A stretch of DNA of 5,067 nucleotides from an uncultured Chloroflexota bacterium (GTDB lineage: Bacteria; Chloroflexota; Limnocylindria; Limnocylindrales; Limnocylindraceae), in contig CAIZYO010000083.1 of the NCBI GenBank assembly GCA_903937225.1, positions 1-5,067 of the forward strand, in the 5' to 3' direction. Below the pieces are notes generated by a model. It saw only the letters and a list, made by a program, of their open reading frames with translations, was not told the origin of the DNA and ran no database searches. The position numbers and the translations under genes were made by a program. Positions 1 to 5,067 of this stretch are shown here, piece by piece (position 1 is the stretch's first letter; every line of letters begins with the position of its first letter).

Positions 1-577
1 GCCACGCGAGCAGCGTCGTCCGATCAATGGCGGGGACGCTCTCTCGTGTGCCGCCAGCCGGTCGTGAGTACGCCGCCCCTTCGTCATAAATCGCGGCGAC
101 CAGTGCCTCGCTTGCGCGAGCACGCGGGCTCGCTTGCACCTGATCAATCGCGGCGAGACGGAGCGCTTTCACGCGTTCAATCTCGCGTTCGGGGAGTCGC
201 GGGGCGAGGGCGATCTCTGCAATCAACGGCAGGATTCCAGTAAGGCGGCCGGCAGGGAGTGTGGCGCCGACCACCAGGCTCTCCCATCCCGCCTCTGCCC
301 CGATCTTTGCGCCGAGAAGTTCGCTCGCCTCCACCAACGCATCAGCATCATGGCGCTCTCCCCCTTCCGTGAGCAGACGAGCGAGTGCCGTGGTGATGCC
401 CGATCCTTCACGAGATTCGGCGGAGGCTCCGCTCGGGAGGATCAGCTGCACCGATGCGAGTGGTCGCGCTGGCATTGGGAGCACGATGATGCGCACACCG
501 TTCGTTGTCTCACCCTCGATCGCGCGCGGGAACCGATACGCGCGACCGCTCCCAGGTCCAGGACGTGCGGCGCTCAT
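1..577 (-). CDS. Non-catalytic M16 peptidase-like subunit, 5' part only (runs off the left edge)
   Basis: The frame is open from an ATG at 577 to the window edge, giving 192 residues with no stop. The start is fixed by a 4-bp ATGA overlap with the upstream M16 gene and by a good ribosome binding site just before it. The fold signature of the M16 N-terminal domain is clear: a TTNGVRIIVLP strand (residues 24-34), an ASVQLILPSGASAE strand and turn (41-54), then the helix that normally holds HxxEH. Here that helix reads GITTALARLLTEGG (60-73), so the His, Glu and His positions are T63, A66 and R67. The downstream helix that normally carries the third zinc-ligand Glu reads LRLAAIDQ (139-146), with Ala in its place. 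The protein therefore cannot bind zinc in the usual way. In characterised M16B heterodimers such a partner supplies substrate-binding residues (an Arg/Tyr pair in the C-terminal half), but that part lies outside the window. There is no signal peptide, so it is probably cytosolic. A full protein of about 420 residues is expected. Confidence 0.9.
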   Translation of the reverse strand, partial: MSAARPGPGSGRAYRFPRAIEGETTNGVRIIVLPMPARPLASVQLILPSGASAESREGSGITTALARLLTEGGERHDADALVEASELLGAKIGAEAGWESLVVGATLPAGRLTGILPLIAEIALAPRLPEREIERVKALRLAAIDQVQASPRARASEALVAAIYDEGAAYSRPAGGTRESVPAIDRTTLLAW

Positions 578-1854
578 GACACCTCCGCCGGTTCGTACCA
601 GAGGATCACCCGATCGTCAGCGAGGTACTGCTTCGCAACGCGCTGTACAGCAACCGCATCTACGCCTTGGTAGATCGCTAGATCACGATTAATGCGCTCA
701 GGGTCGTTGAGGAGGGTTGCGTACATCCCAATCTGATCGGCGATCGTTTCGGGATCTGAGCGCAGCGCCAACTCCTCCGACTCAATCAGCGCGCGTGCGC
801 GCTCCATTTCCGTTGGGGTGGGGCCGCGCTCGCCGAGACCGCGCAGCTCCTCAAGGAAGAGCGTCTCCAACGTGGTCGCATCGGCTCCAGGTCGCAGGGT
901 GGCGGAACCGACAACCAGAGACGCACCACCAATGAATGGCAAGACCGAAAGCCCCACATCTTGCGCCACCTGCTCTTGGCGCACGAGTCGCCGCGTCAGC
1001 CGACTCCCACGACCACCAGCGAGGATCTGGCAGGCGATCTCAAGCGCGGGGAGATCTGGGCTTGAAAGGATCGGCGCGCGATAGGCGAGATGGATGCGCG
1101 GATCAGGAACCTTGTCTTTCACCGTCTTGCGAATCTCACCGCCTAGCGACGTGGTGATCGTGAGGTCGGGGTGCGACGGGAGGGCGGAGTTCGCCGCAAT
1201 GCCTCCGAAGAGCCGCTCCACTGCCGCAGCGATCTCTCCCTCGTCAATGTCACCAACGACTGTCAGCACCGCATTGTTCGGCGCGTACCAAGTGGCAAAG
1301 AAGTTGCGCACATCTTCAAGGCTCGCTGCGTCCAAATCCTCCATGGATCCGATCGTTGGGTGGTGATACGGATGGCCCTTTGGGTATGCGAGGGCAAAGA
1401 GTTCAAGGTATGCCGTCCCATACGGCTGGTTGTCGTAGCTGGAACGCTTCTCGTTCTTCACCACATCGCGCTGGTTATCAAGGTTCGCCTGATCGAGTGC
1501 GTCAAGAAGCGTTCCGAGTCGGTCCGCCTCCATCCAGAGGATCAGCTCCACCCACTCGGCCGGAACGGTGGCGAAGTAGTTGGTGCGATCGAGCCAGGTG
1601 GTGGCATTCGCACTCCCTCCAACCGACTCAATCAGCGAAAGATGCTCAGCCTTTGAAACATTCGCCGAACCTTGGAACATCAGGTGCTCAAAGAGATGCG
1701 CAAATCCAGTCCGACCTACGCGCTCATCTTTGGAGCCAACGTGATACCAGAGGTTTACGGTGGCGGTTGGCGTAGTGCGATCAAGGACGGTGATAAGGCG
1801 TAGGCCGTTCGCAAGCTTCCGCTCTTTCAGCGGGATTGGGTGAGGTGCTGACAT
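574..1854 (-). CDS. Catalytic M16B zinc metallopeptidase (insulinase/pitrilysin family), cytosolic
   Basis: This 426-residue protein has the inverted zinc motif HLFEH (H53, E56 and H57; bases 1684-1698) with the third ligand most likely E135 in VVKNEKR, giving the family's HxxEH...E spacing. The order of segments is typical: an LANGLRLITVLD strand (14-25), NLWYHVGSKDE (34-44), the zinc helix, ATTWLDRTNYF (84-94), and KGHPYHHPTIGSMEDL (159-174). The C-terminal M16 domain follows (about 172-350), with a glycine-rich AGGRGSRL segment (279-286). The length matches single-repeat M16B subunits, which work as homo- or heterodimers. The next gene, overlapping by 4 bp, is a zinc-site-less homologue and its likely partner. 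No signal peptide or membrane segment is present, so it should act in the cytoplasm on peptides or small proteins; the substrate is unknown. The ATG at 1854 is 14 bp after the preceding stop and has no obvious Shine-Dalgarno sequence, so translation may rely on coupling. No other in-frame start lies nearby, and homology begins at about residue 12. Confidence 0.95.
   Translation of the reverse strand: MSAPHPIPLKERKLANGLRLITVLDRTTPTATVNLWYHVGSKDERVGRTGFAHLFEHLMFQGSANVSKAEHLSLIESVGGSANATTWLDRTNYFATVPAEWVELILWMEADRLGTLLDALDQANLDNQRDVVKNEKRSSYDNQPYGTAYLELFALAYPKGHPYHHPTIGSMEDLDAASLEDVRNFFATWYAPNNAVLTVVGDIDEGEIAAAVERLFGGIAANSALPSHPDLTITTSLGGEIRKTVKDKVPDPRIHLAYRAPILSSPDLPALEIACQILAGGRGSRLTRRLVRQEQVAQDVGLSVLPFIGGASLVVGSATLRPGADATTLETLFLEELRGLGERGPTPTEMERARALIESEELALRSDPETIADQIGMYATLLNDPERINRDLAIYQGVDAVAVQRVAKQYLADDRVILWYEPAEVS
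581..586 (-). promoter_or_regulatory. Ribosome binding site of the second M16 gene
   Basis: The minus strand reads GGAGGT, then GTC, then the ATG at 577. This is a near-perfect Shine-Dalgarno sequence with a short spacer. It lies inside the last codons of the catalytic M16 gene and supports both the overlapping start and balanced production of the two subunits. Confidence 0.75.
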
Positions 1855-1868
1855 GCGCGTCGCCGCGG

Positions 1869-2258
1869 TTAGTTCAACGGAAGGAGCGAGAAGAGGAGCG
1901 CGCCGGCGAGTCCAACAGCCAGCCCCTGTACTGCGATCACAAGCGCAGTTCGGCGATCAGCGGCGAGCGCGGCACTGTTTGTCACGCGGCTCATCTCGCC
2001 AATCTTTCCCAGATTGAAGGTCCCTGCAAGTCCGTAGGCCATGCAGAAGCGACGCTGCGCCTGGATCCAACCGATCGCGGCGCCCGTCAGTGGAAGTGCG
2101 ATCAGTAGTCGTGGTCCGAGGCCGCTCGGGGTGCCGAGCACAACGAGTGCGACCGCGAGCAGTAGCGTGGCGACGAAACCTGCGGCTGCCGCGCGCTTCC
2201 GACGCGTGATCTCCTCAGGTCCAATGTTGCAAGCCCCAGCGACGTACTCAAGTTGCAT
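1869..2258 (-). CDS. Small conserved three-helix membrane protein of unknown function
   Basis: The protein has 129 residues and starts MQLEYVAGACNIGPEEI. I recall similar short proteins with a LEYVAG.CNIGP.EI start in Actinomycetota and Chloroflexota, but I cannot name the family or a function. Three hydrophobic segments are visible at about 28-42, 51-67 and 104-127. Basic clusters at 19-22 (RRKR), 69-70 and 102-103 put the N-terminus and the 68-103 loop in the cytoplasm, with the C-terminus outside. C10 and C72 (in RRFCMAYGLAGTFN) would then sit on the same cytoplasmic side. I chose the ATG at 2258 rather than the in-frame start at 2429. The longer form would add 57 residues overlapping carB, with an Arg/Ser-rich composition typical of a shadow frame, and would place the conserved motif in the interior. 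The gene begins 4 bp after the carB stop, and the carB TAG is part of an AGAGG stretch beside its start, so it is probably translated by coupling to carB. Confidence 0.85.
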   Translation of the reverse strand: MQLEYVAGACNIGPEEITRRKRAAAAGFVATLLLAVALVVLGTPSGLGPRLLIALPLTGAAIGWIQAQRRFCMAYGLAGTFNLGKIGEMSRVTNSAALAADRRTALVIAVQGLAVGLAGALLFSLLPLN

Positions 2259-2259
2259 G

Positions 2260-2264
2260 CCTCT
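2260..2264 (-). promoter_or_regulatory. Weak Shine-Dalgarno-like AGAGG overlapping the carB stop
   Basis: The minus strand reads TAGAGGCATG: the carB stop TAG runs into AGAGG, then one base, then the ATG of the membrane protein. The spacing is too short for an efficient independent site, so re-initiation by ribosomes finishing carB is the more likely route. I see no better site upstream. Confidence 0.35.
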
Positions 2265-5067
2265 ATCGTAGCCGCTCGCGCAACCCCCCGTTGCCGAGCG
2301 GTGCGATCGCCACGCTGGCGAGCGCGTTGCGCACGGCGAGTGATTCTGCAGCCGCCACCGCAGTCTCCATCGTGGTGAGACAGAGCACGCCCTCCTCGAC
2401 CGCGGCGAGGCGAATCTCCAGCGCGTCACGCAAGACGCCGCTCTCTGGCGAGGGCGTATTCACCACCGCAGCGATGGAGCCCGATCGAATCAGTTCGGCG
2501 ATCTCAGGAGCGCCGTCGCGTCCACCGGCACCGATCGGACTCGCCGCCGTCGCGTGAATGCCAAGCGCTGCCAGCGCCTCACGCGTCCCTGGGGTTGCGG
2601 CGATCGCATATCCAGCCTCAATAAGTGGCTGCGCGAGCTGCGCCAGGAGCCCTTTATCTCGGTCCGCAATGCTGAGCAGGATCGTCCGTTGCGCGTCACG
2701 CGGTGGAGGCGGGAGGAGGTTTGCGGCGATCAGCGCCTTCCCGATCGCGTCGCGTGCGTTCACGCCAATCCCAATCACCTCGCCAGTGCTCTGCATGAAT
2801 GGCCCAAGCGTTGGATCAACCCCGCGCAACTTTGCGGTGCTGAATGCCGGCGCCTTCACCGCCACGCCGGTCGGCGAAGATGCCACGCCAGAGCGGTACC
2901 CGGCGCTCGCCAGCGTGTCGCCGAGTGCAATATCCACCGCGAGCGGCACCATTGGGATCCCCGTCACCTTGCTCATGAACGGGACCGTCCGACTCGCACG
3001 CGGGTTCACCTCAATCAGGTAGATCCCCTCCTCGCGCACGATGAACTGCGCGTTCACCAAACCGCGAACGCCGATCTCACGCACCAGCCGCATGAAGATC
3101 TCGGCGACCTCCGCCTGGCGTGACGCAGAGATTCGCTGCGGCGGATAGACGGCGATCGAATCACCCGAGTGCACGCCAGCGAGCTCCACGTGCTCCAGGA
3201 GCCCTGGGATCAACACGGTCTCGCCGTCCGTCACGGCATCAATATCAATCTCGATTCCTTCCAAGAAGCGATCGATGCGCAACGGACGCGTTGCGGCGAT
3301 CTCGCCGATCCGCTCCAGTTGGCGAGTCAAGTCGTCTGGTGTGTACGCGAAGTCAATGGCGAGTCCGCCGATCACATACGACGGACGCACAATCACCGGA
3401 TAGCCGATCTTCTCGGCGAGCGCGAGCGCATCGGCGCGACTGCGAGCGAGGCCCCCCTGCGGTTGCAGGATGCCGAGACGATCCAGGAGCGCGGCGAATC
3501 GGACGCGGTCTTCTGTCTCGTCAATCGCCTCAAGCGATGCGCCAAGGAGCGGTACGCCAGCGGCGGCGAGTGGCGCGGCGAGGTTGAGCGGTGTCTGTCC
3601 GCCGAACTGCACGAATGCGGGGAGTGTCTCCACTCCCTCTGGCGACTCAGCGCGGATGATCTCCATGATTGATTCGGCATCAAGCGGCTCAAAGTAGAGG
3701 CGCGTGGAGGCGTCGAAGTCGGTGGAGACCGTCTCTGGGTTGCTGTTCACCATCACCGCCGACCAGCCGCGCTCGCGTAACCGCTCTGCGGCACGCACCG
3801 CGCAGTAGTCGAACTCAATCCCCTGCCCAATGCGCACGGGGCCTGAGCCGATCACCAGTGCCGCCGGTCGCGTTACGGGCGGCGCTTCGGCGGGCGAACC
3901 GGCCGCAGCGAAGGTGCTGTAGAAGTACGGCGTCACCGCCGCAAACTCAGCAGCACACGTATCGACCATTGCATATCCAGGAGTGAGGCCGAGCTGCGCG
4001 CGCCGCGTGGTGATGCGCGCTTCGTCCAAGCCAGAGATGCGCGCCAGATCTTCGTCACCCATCGCCGAACGCTTCGCCGTGGCAAGTAGAGAGATGGAGG
4101 CGGGGTCGGGCCCGATCAGCGTACGACCCGCCTCGCGCACGCGGTGCTCAATGGAGATGAGTCGCGCGAATTCCGCAAGGAACCATCGCGTGATCCCTGT
4201 CGCTGCGTGAATCTCCTCTTCACTGACCCCGCGTCGCATCGCGGCGAGAAGACGCCAGAGTCGAGAGTCAGATGGTCGGAGGAACTCTTTCAGCCCAGCA
4301 CCGCCGCGCGCGGCGATCGCGGCAAGTTCGCCGTCCCATGACGCCTCTTCAGCGGTTGGCCCACTCCCCTTCTGCTCCATGGAGCGAAGCGCCTTATTGA
4401 GTGCGGCACCGAAGGTACGGTCGATCGCCATCACTTCGCCCGTCGCCTTCATCTGACTCCCGAGGAGGCGATCCGCACCAGGGAACTTGTCAAACGGGAA
4501 GCGCGGCAACTTCACCACGATGTAGTCGAGCGCCGGTTCAAACGCGGCCACTGTTGTCCCGGTCACCGCGTTCGGAATCTCGCGCAACGTGCGGCCAATG
4601 GCGATCTGCGCCGCCACGCGCGCGATCGGATACCCGGTTGCCTTGCTCGCCAGCGCCGAGCTGCGACTGACGCGCGGATTCACTTCAATCACCACGTAGT
4701 CGCGGTAGTCGGGAGAGAGTGCGAGCTGCACGTTGCAGCCACCCTCCACGCCCAGTACACGGATGATGTCGAGCGAGGCGCTGCGCAGCCGCTGGTGCAC
4801 CGGATCCGGCAGCGTCTGTACTGGCGCGACGACGATGCTGTCGCCGGTGTGCACGCCGAGCGGGTCAACATTCTCCATGGAGCAGACCGCAATGCAGGTC
4901 CCCTCCGCGTCGCGCATCACCTCGTACTCAATCTCCTGCCAGCCAACGAGGCAGCGCTCCACCATCACCTGGCCAATGGGGCTCGCGCGCAGGCCGCTTC
5001 GGACGCGCTCCCAGTACTCCTCCTCCGTCACCACGATCCCGCCACCCGTTCCACCGAGCGTGAAGGC
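2263..5067 (-). CDS. carB: Carbamoyl-phosphate synthetase large subunit, 3' part (N-terminus beyond the right edge)
   Basis: CarB makes carbamoyl phosphate from bicarbonate, ammonia passed from CarA, and two ATP, for pyrimidine and arginine synthesis. The frame stays open to the window edge, giving 934 residues that begin [11 protein letters not shown], which matches about residue 171 of the E. coli protein. A GTG at 5034 is internal, not the start; about 170 residues are missing. Numbering from base 5067: the first ATP-grasp half keeps HTGDS (73-77), N112, Q114 and IEVNPRVSR (E128, N130, R135). The oligomerisation region spans about 261-386 and ends with VDTCAAEF. The second half has [15 protein letters not shown] (407-421), R521, RPSYV (R561), D599, E606, N672, Q674 and EVNPRASR (E686, N688, R693). 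The MGS-like allosteric domain runs from about 795, with S799, K805, T825, T828 and N870 in the effector-binding positions. All ATP-site residues I can align to E. coli are present (one Asp, 207 in E. coli, is Glu). Oddities are GGLAI instead of the usual GGRAM (569), a lost lysine in the MGS domain and a short insertion at 478-484. It ends in TAG, 4 bp before the next gene. Confidence 0.98.
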   Translation of the reverse strand, partial: AFTLGGTGGGIVVTEEEYWERVRSGLRASPIGQVMVERCLVGWQEIEYEVMRDAEGTCIAVCSMENVDPLGVHTGDSIVVAPVQTLPDPVHQRLRSASLDIIRVLGVEGGCNVQLALSPDYRDYVVIEVNPRVSRSSALASKATGYPIARVAAQIAIGRTLREIPNAVTGTTVAAFEPALDYIVVKLPRFPFDKFPGADRLLGSQMKATGEVMAIDRTFGAALNKALRSMEQKGSGPTAEEASWDGELAAIAARGGAGLKEFLRPSDSRLWRLLAAMRRGVSEEEIHAATGITRWFLAEFARLISIEHRVREAGRTLIGPDPASISLLATAKRSAMGDEDLARISGLDEARITTRRAQLGLTPGYAMVDTCAAEFAAVTPYFYSTFAAAGSPAEAPPVTRPAALVIGSGPVRIGQGIEFDYCAVRAAERLRERGWSAVMVNSNPETVSTDFDASTRLYFEPLDAESIMEIIRAESPEGVETLPAFVQFGGQTPLNLAAPLAAAGVPLLGASLEAIDETEDRVRFAALLDRLGILQPQGGLARSRADALALAEKIGYPVIVRPSYVIGGLAIDFAYTPDDLTRQLERIGEIAATRPLRIDRFLEGIEIDIDAVTDGETVLIPGLLEHVELAGVHSGDSIAVYPPQRISASRQAEVAEIFMRLVREIGVRGLVNAQFIVREEGIYLIEVNPRASRTVPFMSKVTGIPMVPLAVDIALGDTLASAGYRSGVASSPTGVAVKAPAFSTAKLRGVDPTLGPFMQSTGEVIGIGVNARDAIGKALIAANLLPPPPRDAQRTILLSIADRDKGLLAQLAQPLIEAGYAIAATPGTREALAALGIHATAASPIGAGGRDGAPEIAELIRSGSIAAVVNTPSPESGVLRDALEIRLAAVEEGVLCLTTMETAVAAAESLAVRNALASVAIAPLGNGGLRERLR

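Larger units (their letters stand above)
1..5067 (-). other. Predicted single transcription unit: carB, membrane protein, M16 pair
   Basis: Four co-directional genes are separated by 4 bp, 14 bp and a 4-bp overlap. No gap is large enough for a promoter or hairpin terminator, and I see no stem-loop followed by a T run at any junction. Both ends of the unit lie outside the window, so the promoter and any pyrimidine-responsive control in front of the operon cannot be seen here. Confidence 0.7.

Noticed and set aside
134..673. Plus-strand open frame of 179 codons
   Set aside because: It is antisense to both M16 genes, has no recognisable domain, and its composition is typical of a shadow frame in GC-rich DNA.
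1171..1656. Plus-strand open frame of 161 codons
   Set aside because: It lies wholly opposite the catalytic M16 gene, with no ribosome site or domain. The minus-strand frame is clearly the real one.
1855..1868. The 14-base gap before the catalytic M16 gene as a promoter or terminator
   Set aside because: It is too short for either, has no inverted repeat with a T run, and has no recognisable -10 element.
1869..2429. A 186-residue version of the membrane protein starting at 2429
   Set aside because: The extra 57 residues overlap carB in another frame and are Arg/Ser/Trp-rich with no membrane or motif character. The ATG at 2258 places the conserved LEYVAG.CNIGP motif at the N-terminus.
2554..3123. 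Plus-strand open frame of 189 codons
   Set aside because: It is antisense to conserved carB sequence, rich in Arg and His, and has no homology I recognise.
3268..3270. Arg in place of E. coli His754 next to the conserved Asp in the second ATP site
   Set aside because: A basic residue, often Lys, is common at this position in other bacterial CarB proteins, so it does not suggest changed function.
3120..3672. Overlapping plus-strand open frames of 155 and 167 codons
   Set aside because: Both are opposite the second ATP-grasp half of carB and appear only because stop codons are rare in this GC-rich DNA.
5032..5034. GTG at 5034 as the carB start
   Set aside because: The frame continues upstream to the window edge with [11 protein letters not shown], a core ATP-grasp motif of CarB. 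The real start lies about 170 residues further upstream.

Overview
The window is a gene-dense stretch of a GC-rich bacterial genome (roughly 60% G+C by eye). All four genes lie on the minus strand, with no intergenic stretch longer than 14 bases. Read in transcription order (right to left) they are: the last ~934 residues of carB, the large subunit of carbamoyl-phosphate synthetase (truncated by the right edge); a 129-residue three-helix membrane protein of unknown function; a 426-residue catalytic M16 zinc metallopeptidase; and the first 192 residues of a second M16 protein that has lost its zinc ligands (truncated by the left edge).

The spacings are 4 bp (carB to membrane protein), 14 bp (membrane protein to catalytic M16) and a 4-bp ATGA overlap (catalytic to non-catalytic M16). 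This strongly suggests one co-transcribed unit with translational coupling. I see no promoter, terminator, RNA gene, repeat array, insertion sequence or CRISPR in the window. The operon start (probably carA and other pyr genes) and its end are both outside.

Functionally, carB belongs to pyrimidine and arginine biosynthesis. It makes carbamoyl phosphate from bicarbonate, ATP and ammonia supplied by CarA. The two M16 proteins look like the two halves of a heterodimeric M16B peptidase: one supplies the HxxEH zinc site, and the degenerate partner would be expected to complete the chamber. Neither has a signal peptide, so the peptidase should work in the cytoplasm. The membrane protein between them has two cysteines predicted to lie on the cytoplasmic face. 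No functional link among the three is proven by the sequence.

Taxonomically, the CarB sequence and the small N-terminal LEYVAG.CNIGP protein recall Chloroflexota or Actinomycetota. I lean towards a Chloroflexota-type genome, from memory of related sequences and with low confidence. This is mostly core-genome territory. The points worth a second look are the unknown membrane protein, the cytosolic active/inactive M16 pair, substitutions in CarB near the second ATP site and in the allosteric domain, and a marked excess of the palindrome CGATCG.
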